From assembly GCA_000695325.1 (NCBI GenBank), contig AVPN01000837.1, positions 6,371 through 30,201 of the forward strand: a stretch of DNA of 23,831 bases, in the 5' to 3' direction. Numbering within the stretch: the first letter of the stretch is position 1; every line of letters begins with the position of its first letter. The stretch is from Pleurobrachia bachei (Eukaryota; Ctenophora; Tentaculata; Cydippida; Pleurobrachiidae). The position numbers were made by a program, and so were the translations under genes. The notes beneath the pieces were generated by a model. The model was given only the letters and a program-made list of their open reading frames with translations. It was not told where the DNA came from and ran no database searches. Shown here piece after piece: positions 9,395 through 17,261 of this stretch.

Positions 9395-11993
9395 TCATCC
9401 TGATCTCTCAACCTGCTCTCTCCCTCCCAATTCCCCCTCTCTCCCATCAGCCTTTACAGTTCCCTGATCAACAGTCCTAACATCACTCGGACTAGTGTCC
9501 GTCATTCTGTAGTCCAGGACATAGAGATAGAGCGCAATCCAAACAGCCAGACTTGCTACAAATGCCAGACTTAGCCAGAATATCATCCAGCCCGTGTAGA
9601 ACAATCCCTTACCCAGGGTGACCACCGCCATTATAGCAGCCGCCACGGCAATCGTTGTCAGGCCAATTCCGTACAGGGTGGCAAAGTTGTTCCTCCCGAA
9701 ATATCGTACTAGCACCACAGGGTAGAGAGAGAAGATTCCTCCACCGCCCAGGAACAGGACCACAAATGCAATGAAGTAGAGAATCTTACCATAGAACATG
9801 GCAACGTAAACAAGGACGGTTGCTATGGTAATAGCAATCGTCATGGTCAGCACCAGACCCTCCAAATACATGAAATCCGAGATAATCCCCCATACAAACG
9901 CTCCGAGTCCCTTCGCCACACCCAGAGAACCCCCAACCTGGGCAAGGAACAGATCATCCCGGATGAAAGACTGTCCGTAAACTTTGAACATTGTGAGACC
10001 GGTGAGTACAGGTGCGAGAGCGAAGGAAAACAGAAAGTAGCACTTCCAAAATATTGGGAGTTGGAGGGATGTGGTGACTTCTAGTTCTTGCTTTGGTTCG
10101 TTTTGCCTCCTGCGAGGAATGGTGGATCAGTCCATAAAATTAGGCCAAAAACCACTAAACTATTTGAACCTACGTCCAGATAATACGTCCAGATAATAAA
10201 GATCTACCAAACCTACGAAAAGTAAATATACCTGCGTCGTCTAGCTCGACTACTATTAGTAGTTTCCGTTATGATGCTCTCTGTCTCTTCGTCAGCGTGC
10301 TGAGCCTCCTCTGCATCCTCGGGTTGGCATGGATACCGGGCTAGAAATGCTATACCAACCACTTGGACTATCGTCAGACCTGTAGATATGAAGGTTAGGA
10401 TACCGGGCTAGAAATGCTATACCCACCACTTGGACTATCGTCAAACCTATGGAGAGAGAATGAGAAGATATTATATTCATCTGCTGCATAGACGTCTAAA
10501 TAGCTACTGTCATGTCTCTCTCTTTGTACCCAGTGACAGCAAATGTAAAGGAGGGTTGGAAAAAAGCAACTTTACAGGTATTTTGTTAAAAAGTTAACTG
10601 ACCTAAGATGGCAAGAAGATAAACTTTCGGAACGTTATTCAAAACTCCCTCATTCACAAAATATCGTTCCGTCTTATCGGCGTATGGAGCGTGAGAGGGT
10701 GAGACGTTGTGGGGGTTGATAATCAATGTCACTATCGGATTGACTACTGCCGGTGCTGCTGCAAATGCGCCATAGTTGATTCCATTTACCTGGGAATGGG
10801 GTGGGGTTGGTGGAGGTGGTGGGAGTGGGGGTGGTGGGAGTGGGGGTTGTAGAATTGAAAACCTCGAACATAACATTGCCAGATGATAATAATAACGTTA
10901 CTCACCATACCCTCCCATCGTGGGACCCATTTGATGGCCTCTGTGAGCGCTCCAATGGTTGCCAAGGTTACCCCGAATGCAATAAATACAGCTGATACAA
11001 AGTTCAGATAGTAACTCATCAGTAGTGCTACGTAACTGATGACAAATGATAGTGTGTACACAGCCGAACCTATAGCTGCTGACTGCCAACCTGAATTATG
11101 ACGTCATGTTAGTTCGTCAGTAAACAACCAATCAGAACTCGTTGTTTAGGTGTGCACTGACCAATAGTGCCAATCAGGGACCAGTATTTCCTGACTCGGT
11201 TAGTAATAAACTGTTCATTTCTTATCACGTATTAAAGGAGGAGGGAAGCATATAAAACTATAAATGTAATATGTTACCTCCCAGTTTTTGTGTGATAAGT
11301 CCACAGGGAATGGATGCAAAGCCAGTGAGAAGAACCCCAAAGAATATAAGAACTGATAGGTCACTGTATCTGAGGTCTGGATCTGCTCCTTCTCCCCTCA
11401 CTCGGGCATAGGATACCAGATATGTGACCTGGTTACCTGGGAATGTGTGACCTGGTTACCATGGTTACCTGGCACAGGATACCAGATATGTGACCTGGTT
11501 ACCTGGGAATGTGTGACCTGGCTACCATGGTTACCTGGCATAGGATACACGATATGTGACCTGGTTGCCTGGGAATATACACACGGTTACCATGGTTACC
11601 TGGGATAGGATACCCGATATCTGACCTGGTTACCTGCTTTATATATGTACCAATGGACTGTGTACTATGGTCTATACACTGGACCATACCTGGGAATGTT
11701 TGACCTGGTTACCAAGGTTACCTGGCATAGGATACCCGACTACACTGGACCATTGGACCCTTACAAACTAAGTAGAGTTACATAGAGTCTAGTCCCACTT
11801 CATCAGCCGGTTTACACCTACCTAGCGATGTGACTGTCCCCACACTAAACTGTATGAGAGCTGACCCTATAAGGGCTACTGTCTGTCTGCATTTCAGGTT
11901 TTGACACTTTTGGGCATGTTTCTTGACCGTTCGCCACGCTCTTTCCAGCCCTGACCGGGCCATGAGATATCTGGCTGAAAATTTATCAGACAC
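9395..11993 (-). CDS. Major facilitator transporter, OFA (oxalate/formate antiporter-like) type, six exons
   Basis: A membrane transporter with 12 predicted membrane segments, likely moving a small monocarboxylate or dicarboxylate; the substrate cannot be read from sequence. Exons in transcript order: 11993-11822, 11436-11278, 11090-10906, 10789-10603, 10379-10232, 10109-9395. All junctions are GT-AG and phases agree throughout, giving about 521 residues. Segment 1 is in exon 1, 2 in exon 2, 3-4 in exon 3, 5-6 across exons 4-5. An acidic cytoplasmic loop follows in exon 5 (E-D-A-E-E-A-Q...), and segments 7-12 fill exons 5-6. The Y-F-G-R-N-N-F-A-T-L-Y-G block between segments 10 and 11 is the clearest OFA-family mark. 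The C-terminal tail is hydrophilic. Exon 1 has two possible starts, 11991-11993 and 11961-11963. Upstream copies of the exon 1, 2 and 5 boundaries are described separately. Confidence 0.8.
10398..10446 (-). repeat. Copy of the transporter exon 5 start with its own splice acceptor
   Basis: These 49 bp match exon 5 bases 10331-10379 with two mismatches and include an acceptor-like CATAG directly before the copy (minus strand). It sits 18 bp upstream of the true exon in transcript direction. Splicing to it stays open for a while, but frame is then lost through the spacer and terminates, so it is at most a decoy or a regulated poison acceptor. Confidence 0.85.
11113..11206 (+). mobile_element. 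hAT-type MITE, decayed copy 2, in transporter intron 2
   Basis: It matches the family internal blocks AGTAAACAACCAATCAGAAC, CTCGTTGTTTAG, CCAATCAGGGACCAGTATTT and CCTGACTCGGTT, but lacks clear terminal repeats and the CACGTG core. It is older than the copies at 13905 and 15231. Confidence 0.7.
11404..11742. repeat. 66-bp minisatellite built from the transporter exon 2 acceptor, intron 1
   Basis: A unit of about 66 bp is repeated roughly three and a half times from 11410 to 11630, with a further partial unit at 11690-11742. Each unit contains, on the minus strand, TTCCCAG followed by the first bases of exon 2 (GTAACCAGGTCACATATC). The intron thus carries several copies of the splice acceptor and the exon start. 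The true exon is the copy nearest the rest of the gene. The next copy upstream would run into an in-frame TAA. Confidence 0.85.
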
Positions 11994-12111
11994 ATGAGTT
12001 CAAATAGGAAGCCTCCACTATATTATGTAGTTGAATTTTTCATACAGAGACAGTGTCAAGCGAGTCAAACTATTAGGCACTACTAGATATGCTACTACTT
12101 CGGCAATACTA

Positions 12112-12146
12112 ATTCCAACCGGACCATGAGATACCGGGCTGTAATG
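12112..12146 (-). repeat. Partial copy of transporter exon 1 coding sequence
   Basis: CCGGACCATGAGATACCGGGCTG resembles exon 1 at 11955-11981 (the R-Y-L-M-A-R-S-G segment) with several mismatches. It lies about 150 bp upstream of the gene start, so it is a decayed local duplication. Confidence 0.6.
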
Positions 12147-12423
12147 GATATAAAAAGAATACTGTCAATGTGCGTGGGTCACTTACAAGATCAAACAGCA
12201 ATATCTAACAGGAAGGGACTCTAAGTTGACATTATGCATTATACAGCTAGTGCCGCACTTCTTATGTTCTATAACTCTTACATTTGGGTCAATGCACCGT
12301 ACTAGGTTCTACACAATTCTACACAGCTTTGATGTCACTATTTTGACCGACAGGTTAATGGTCGATAGGCCCAGTACAAGCAAACACAGAATTGATAGAG
12401 ACACACAGATTCAGAATTACAGA

Positions 12424-12458
<35 letters not shown>

Positions 12459-12829
12459 AAGAGAGAGAGAGAAATTAAAAACATATGAACAGTCTCCACC
12501 TTAGTTACTGTGCCCTCCCACGTGATACTGAAAGATGTGCCCCATTGACTGAACTGTTTGAAGCTATCATCTCTGTTTGATTGGGTCAATAAAAACTAAT
12601 TTTCAACGGAATGACTTCCTTGAGGTTATCTTAGACATTTGCAGCGGTCGATCTTTCACTGACCTGTAAACTTACCGTTTACTCTCAACACACCAGGGAA
12701 TGCATTATACACGGTATATAATAGGTTAGAATTAATTTTCTATCCTTGTTAGGACTCGACATCAGTGCCCATTGAGTGGTGACACGGTGGATCAATGCTA
12801 AATGTCTGTGTAAAATGAAAAAAATCAAG
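12147..12829. other. Intergenic region upstream of the transporter
   Basis: Apart from the CT/GA tract, nothing recognisable. Probably contains the transporter promoter at its low-coordinate end and ends where the duplicated peptide unit begins. Confidence 0.4.
12425..12473. repeat. (CT)n tract followed directly by (GA)n
   Basis: About 32 bp of CT repeat, then TAAA, then GAGAGAGAGAGAGA. The two arms are complementary and can fold into a hairpin. Intergenic. Confidence 0.9.
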
Positions 12830-13089
12830 AAGAATAAGTAAAACTAATTATTTGCTTTAAAAAATTATATATTATGTACTATCCAATTCTCACAATTTTA
12901 ACAAAAACAAAATTTCTAAATCATACTAGGTGTCTTAGCCAGTAAAATCTAATGAAAAAATGTTCCAATAGACCAATCAGAGACCAACTAATTATCCACA
13001 GCTATCAATTAATTGGTTCCGTCTCAAATATTCCACAAGGAACCAATGGAACCAATGCTTTATGAGTAAATGTTGGAACCAATGGAAGG

Positions 13090-13573
13090 TTACCAACCAC
13101 AACCCGCAATGCTGCACTTGCTGGGAACCCCTTTGCAGTCGCTGTGCCCTTCGCAATAAACATGGTCCCCGGCCCAGGTTCCTTTCAGATAACACCACTC
13201 CCCCCAAGAACCACAATATTCCCAGCATCGTGAACGGCTACCACACCATTTTCCTGAGGGGGAGTCGAGGTAATGGATTGGATACCAGACACCAGTCATC
13301 AATTCCTACAGCGGCTACCACACCATTTTCCTGAGATGCGGGGGAGAGAAAGGGGAGAGGAGGGGGAGAGGAGGTAATGAATTGGGTATCGGCCATCAAT
13401 TCCTACAGCGGGGGAAGTTCATCCTCCCAGTAAATCGGGGTTTCCGGTAAATCGGGGTTTCCGGTAAATCTGGGTCCGACATAACAGTCGGGTACCCGGG
13501 ATATGAAATAACTCTTACCTTCGGCCAGCAAGGCAAAGAGTAGAAGAGCCAAGGTGAAAATAATCACTTTCAT
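13090..13573 (-). CDS. Secreted Trp-rich eight-cysteine peptide, gene A
   Basis: Two exons. Exon 1 (13573-13519) encodes a signal peptide, M-K-V-I-I-F-T-L-A-L-L-L-F-A-L-L-A-E, and ends in phase 1 at GTAAGA. Exon 2 (13253-13090) follows a CTCAG acceptor and ends with TAA. The precursor has 72 residues and the mature part about 53. Cysteine spacing is C-x5-C-x3-C-x6-C-x12-C-x5-C-x6-C-x4-C, with five Trp, and the chain ends G-C-G-W. Eight cysteines behind a signal peptide imply four disulfides and an extracellular role, perhaps antimicrobial, toxin-like or signalling; I recognise no named family. The C-W-x-Y-C-G...W-C-Y block recalls small secreted invertebrate proteins, from memory only. The gene looks whole. 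A duplicated acceptor lies upstream of exon 2. Confidence 0.8.
13254..13412 (-). repeat. Copy of the exon 2 start and acceptor inside the intron of peptide gene A
   Basis: In transcript direction, TGTAGGAATTGATG, an intron-like stretch, CTCAG and the exon start GAAAATGGTGTGGTAGCCG occur twice in a row (about 13412-13312 and 13317-13235). The downstream copy is the true exon. The upstream acceptor would give a short frame that meets a stop. The same arrangement is present in gene B. Confidence 0.85.
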
Positions 13574-13673
13574 AGCGGTGTTGTACGTATTTGGCGTAGA
13601 TGATCAAGGTTTAGCAAGGTGTAGGTGTTGAGCAAGGAATTGCAGAGTTATAATATTCCAGTTGATAATGACC

Positions 13674-13683
13674 CCTTTTTAAA
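13674..13683 (-). promoter_or_regulatory. TATA-like element of peptide gene A
   Basis: TTTAAAAAGG on the minus strand, 101-110 bp upstream of the ATG and conserved in all three units (15000-15009, 16233-16242), while much of unit C has diverged. Confidence 0.55.
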
Positions 13684-13904
13684 GCTGGCCCCTGCCCCCT
13701 CCTGCCGAACCGATCTTTACCCTCCTACACGACAACATGAAGAAGTGTCTCTTTATAGGAGCAGGGAGTATTGCCATTATATATACTGCCCCACTTTATG
13801 AGAGCATGTCAGTAGGCAAAATATTAATTTTACACTAGTATAATTCAAACGCAAGGAGAGTTATCATTATGCAAGTTATGTAAGGCGTGTTGATAGCTTG
13901 ATAG

Positions 13905-14020
13905 CAGGAACCGACCGAAACAAGTAAACAACCAATCAGAACTCGTTATTTAGATCACGTGACTGGTTATCAGCCAATCAGGGACTAGTATTTCCTGATT
14001 CGGTCGGTTGACGGTTCCTG
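13905..14020 (+). mobile_element. hAT-type MITE, intact copy in unit A
   Basis: A 116-bp element with terminal inverted repeats beginning CAGGAACCG...ACCGAA, flanked by a perfect 8-bp target-site duplication CTTGATAG (13897-13904 and 14021-14028). An 8-bp duplication and CAG-starting termini are typical of hAT elements. It is far too short to encode transposase and so non-autonomous. The interior carries CCAATCA on both arms and a central TCACGTGA. One terminus has a short insertion (GTCAACC). Confidence 0.9.
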
Positions 14021-14453
14021 CTTGATAGTTGATAGATTACTAGATGACAGAAAATAAGGCGCCTTTATGTTAGAAAGTACACACAAGGTTCAGTACACAC
14101 AAGGTTCAGTTTGTTGTATCACAGTGGTCATCCGACATAATTGTCACAGCTCGACGAGACATTCGAATGTCTCTGTGAAATGAATAAATCATGAAGAAAA
14201 AGTAAAACTAATTATTTGCTTTAAAAAATTATATATTATGTACTATCCAATTCTCACAATTTTAACAAAAACAAAATTTCTAAATCATACTAGGTGTCTT
14301 AGCCAGTAAAATCTAATGAAAAAATGTTCCAATAGACCAATCAGAGACCAACTAATTATCCACAGCTATCAATTAATTGGTTCCGTCTCAAATATTCCAC
14401 AGCCTTGGTTACCTTGGTTACGAAATACTCATTTACAACCTTGGTTACCTTGG

Positions 14454-14937
14454 TTACCAACCACAACCCGCAATGCTGCACTTGCTGGGAACCCCTTTGC
14501 AGTCGCTGTGCCCTTCGCAATAAACATGGTCACCGGCCCAGGTTCCTTTCAGATAACACCACTCCCCCCAAGAACCACAATATTCCCAGCATCGTGAACG
14601 GCTACCACACCATTTTCCTGAGGGGGAGTCGAGGTAATGGATTGGATACCAGACACCAGTCATCAATTCCTACAGCGGCTACCACACCATTTTCCTGAGA
14701 TGCGGGGGAGAGAAAGGGGAGAGGAGGGGGAGAGGAGGTAATGAATTGGGTATCGGCCATCAATTCCTACAGCGGGGGAAGTTCATCCTCCCAGTAAATC
14801 GGGGTTTCCGGTAAATCGGGGTTTCCGGTAAATCTGGGTCCGACATAACAGTCGGGTACCCGGGATATGAAATAACTCTTACCTTCGGCCAGCAAGGCAA
14901 AGAGTAGAAGAGCCAAGGTGAAAATAATCACTTTCAT
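14454..14937 (-). CDS. Secreted Trp-rich eight-cysteine peptide, gene B
   Basis: Exon 1 is 14937-14883 and exon 2 is 14617-14454. The encoded 72-residue precursor is identical to that of gene A; in exon 2 I see one silent difference (GGG versus GGT in the W-A-G-D segment). Near identity extends into the intron and 5' flank, so the duplication is recent or the copies are kept alike by gene conversion. The 3' flank just after the stop differs: B has tandem CCTTGGTTA words, where A has a segment that reads as their approximate reverse complement. The gene looks whole, with the same spliced structure and duplicated acceptor as A. Confidence 0.8.
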
Positions 14938-14999
14938 AGCGGTGTTGTAGATGTTGAGCAAGGAATTGCAGAGTTATAATATTCCAGTTGATAATGACC

Positions 15000-15009
15000 C
15001 CTTTTTAAA
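15000..15009 (-). promoter_or_regulatory. TATA-like element of peptide gene B
   Basis: TTTAAAAAGG on the minus strand, 63-72 bp upstream of the ATG, conserved with A and C. Unit A has extra bases between this element and the ATG. Confidence 0.55.
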
Positions 15010-15230
15010 GCTGGCCCCTGCCCCCTCCTGCCGAACCGATCTTTACCCTCCTACACGACAACATGACGCCGTGTCTCTTTATAGGAGCATTTATTATTGC
15101 CATTATATATACTGCCCCACTTTATGAGAGCATGTCAGTAGGCAAAATATTAATTTTACACTAGTATAATTCAAACGCAAGGAGAGTTATCATTATGCAA
15201 GTTATGTAAGGCGTGTTGATAGCTTGATAG

Positions 15231-15346
15231 CAGGAACCGACCGAAACAAGTAAACAACCAATCAGAACTCGTTATTTAGATCACGTGACTGGTTATCAGC
15301 CAATCAGGGACTAGTATTTCCTGATTCGGTCGGTTGACGGTTCCTG
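15231..15346 (+). mobile_element. hAT-type MITE, intact copy in unit B
   Basis: Same element, same insertion point and same 8-bp duplication CTTGATAG (15223-15230, 15347-15354) as in unit A. It was therefore carried along when the unit was duplicated and was not inserted independently. Confidence 0.9.
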
Positions 15347-15725
15347 CTTGATAGTTGATAGATTACTAGATGACAGAAAATAAGACGCCTTTATGTTAGA
15401 AAGTACACACAAGGTTCAGTACACACAAGGTTCAGTTTGTTGTATCACAGTGGTCATCCGACATAATTGTCACAGCTCGACGAGACATTCGAATGTCTCT
15501 GTGAAATGAATAAATCATGAAGAAAAAGTAAAACTAATTATTTGCTTTAAAAATTATATACTATCCAATTTTAACAAATTCTAAATCACAATAGGCGTCT
15601 TAGCCAGTAAATAGACCAATAGACCAATTCCATTAATTGGTTCCGTCTCAAATATTGGTTACCTTGGTTACGAAATACTCATTTAAAACCTTGGTTACCT
15701 TGGTTACGAAATACACTCATTTACC

Positions 15726-16163
15726 CTATTCCCAACCACAACCCTTGTTGTTGCATTTGTGAGCCCCTTTGCAGTCGCTGTGCCCTTTACAATCTTTATA
15801 ATCTCCCTTCCAGCCCCCGTCAAGCCAGCACCACTGCCAAAAAGAACCACAATATTTCCAGCATCGTCCACCATCACACCATTCACCTGAGGGGGGGGGG
15901 GTAATAAATTGGGTACCGCCCATCAATTCCTACAGCGGAACCTTGATTTATAGCGGATAAGTTTCGCTAAAAGAGCCTCCACCCGGTAAATCGGGGTCAA
16001 ATACCGTCATTTTTCCATATCGGGGGGAAGTTTATCCTCCCGGTAAATCGGGGTCCGACATAACAGTCGGACCCGGGATACATAAAATGTATAAATGACT
16101 TTTTATACCTTGTGCTGGCGAGGCGAAGAGTAGAAGAGCTAAGGTGCACAGAATCAGTCTCAT
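15726..16163 (-). CDS. Secreted Trp-rich eight-cysteine peptide, gene C (diverged)
   Basis: Exon 1 (16163-16109) encodes the signal peptide M-R-L-I-L-C-T-L-A-L-L-L-F-A-S-P-A-Q; exon 2 (15886-15726) follows CTCAG. The precursor has 71 residues. All eight cysteines are kept with near-identical spacing, C-x4-C-x3-C-x6-C-x12-C-x5-C-x5-C-x4-C, as are the G-H-S-D-C-K-G block and the G-C-G-W end, now followed by Glu. Many residues between cysteines have changed (for example Y-L-K-G-T-W to W-L-D-G-G-W), while the signal peptide and scaffold persist. That is the usual pattern of fast-evolving secreted peptides under structural constraint. The mature part is Lys-rich. The gene looks whole and lacks the extra acceptor copy seen in A and B. 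Confidence 0.8.
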
Positions 16164-16232
16164 AGCGGTGTTGTAGGTGTAGATGTTGAGCAAGGAATTG
16201 CTGCGTATATATTATTCTAGTTGGTTAGCCGG

Positions 16233-16242
16233 CCTTTTTAAA
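16233..16242 (-). promoter_or_regulatory. TATA-like element of peptide gene C
   Basis: TTTAAAAAGG on the minus strand, 70-79 bp upstream of the ATG, matching the element in A and B. Confidence 0.5.
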
Positions 16243-16447
16243 GCTGGGTGCCAGCCCCCTCCAGCCGAACCGATCTTTATCCTCCTACAGGGCAACATGA
16301 AGAACTGTCCCTTTATAGCAGTACGGAGCATGTCATGTCATATATAGTATATGCCACCCCCACCCCCACTTTAGCGGAGCATGTCAGTAGGCAAAATATT
16401 AATTTTACACTAATATAATTCATACGCAAGGAGAGTTATGCAAGTTA

Positions 16448-16485
16448 TGTTAGGCGTGTTGATAGCTTGATAGCTATTACTAGAT
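16448..16485. other. Empty MITE integration site in unit C
   Basis: GTTGATAGCTTGATAG followed by CTATTACTAGATGACAG corresponds to the A and B flanks with a single CTTGATAG and no MITE. It is the pre-insertion state of the site occupied in the other two units. Confidence 0.8.
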
Positions 16486-16560
16486 GACAGAAAATAACGC
16501 CCATTTTGTTACAAAACAAAGTCTCAGAACTCATACAGATAAGGTTCAGTTTGTTGTATC

Positions 16561-17145
16561 ACACACATACTAGGAGCTAATACCTAACCGTATTAAATCG
16601 TTAATTTGCCGTTAGTGTACAGTGTAGGGTTGGCCACATGGTTAGATCGACGTCGCGCGACTGAGATCGATCCTCACACTTAGCGAGAATAGGTTGCAAT
16701 GGATCCAGGGTGTAGGGGTGACTGCATCACCAAGTGTGGCACTAGAGAGCAACTTATGTTTCAAACAAGGTATCATTGAGTCTTGATTTTTTACAAAGAT
16801 TGATCTCTATACAAACAAAGTTAGTAAATTATATCAGCTTAATAAAATATAACTTCTACCAAAATGTGCAGCTGCTTGAAAACTAATCACTCATATAATA
16901 TATTTTTTGTCTCATCATCATCTTCTTCATCTCTTTTCGAGTCCTATCGTTCTCTCTTTATGTACAAAGTATGTTTTTCCATTGAAACTTAATCTTCCTT
17001 GGATTGAGGAAATCTTAATATACACAACGTATCATGGTAGTTGTAAGGGGTCACTCAACAGTTTGTCACCATTGGGCAAGGCGATGAAAAGGGAAACGTG
17101 GTCACTATATAATTGAGTTAATGTATGACCCAGAACATCCAAATA
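16561..17145. other. Intergenic region between the peptide array and the CLIC-like gene
   Basis: No gene recognised. A short exon-like frame from ATG at 16699, with three cysteines and a GTATCA donor-like site, has no visible partner exon. The rest is AT-rich. Confidence 0.4.
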
Positions 17146-17158
17146 CATCTTGTTGTTG

Positions 17159-17241
17159 TCAATCAGAACTCGTTATTTAGCCCACGTGACTGACCAATCA
17201 GCCAATCAGGGACCAGTATTTCTTGATTCGGTCGGTTCCTG
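17159..17241 (+). mobile_element. hAT-type MITE, left-truncated, in the CLIC-like 3' UTR
   Basis: It carries the family blocks TCAATCAGAACTCGTTATTT, CACGTGACTG, CCAATCAGGGACCAGTATTT and the terminus TTCGGTCGGTTCCTG. The left terminus is absent, yet the element is bounded by a 13-bp direct repeat CATCTTGTTGTTG (17146-17158, 17242-17254). It ends 20 bases past the stop codon of the CLIC-like gene and so lies in its 3' UTR. Confidence 0.8.
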
Positions 17242-17261
17242 CATCTTGTTGTTGGAGGCGT

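Larger units (their letters stand above)
12830..16560 (-). repeat. Tandem array of three peptide-gene units
   Basis: Three head-to-tail units start near 12830, 14192 and 15525, each opening with AGTAAAACTAATTATTTGCT. Units A and B (period about 1364 bp) are nearly identical over most of their length. Unit C is shorter and clearly diverged. Each unit holds, in transcript order, a TATA-like promoter, a signal-peptide exon, a cysteine-rich exon and a 3' region with CCTTGGTTA repeats. The region upstream of each promoter holds a MITE in A and B and its empty site in C. Confidence 0.9.

Noticed and set aside
11404-11742. CRISPR-like array
   Set aside because: Regular spacing comes from a 66-bp minisatellite without unique spacers, in a eukaryotic intron.
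14316-14698. Plus-strand open frames across peptide gene B (and 13062-13334 across A)
   Set aside because: They are antisense shadows of the cysteine-rich exon, whose minus-strand model has a signal peptide, splice sites and a family.
15704-15886. Alternative minus-strand frame over peptide gene C exon 2
   Set aside because: A shifted frame of the cysteine-rich exon; it lacks cysteine spacing and does not join the signal-peptide exon in phase.
16699-16772. Exon-like frame with three cysteines and a donor-like site
   Set aside because: No signal peptide, partner exon or similarity to the neighbouring peptides.
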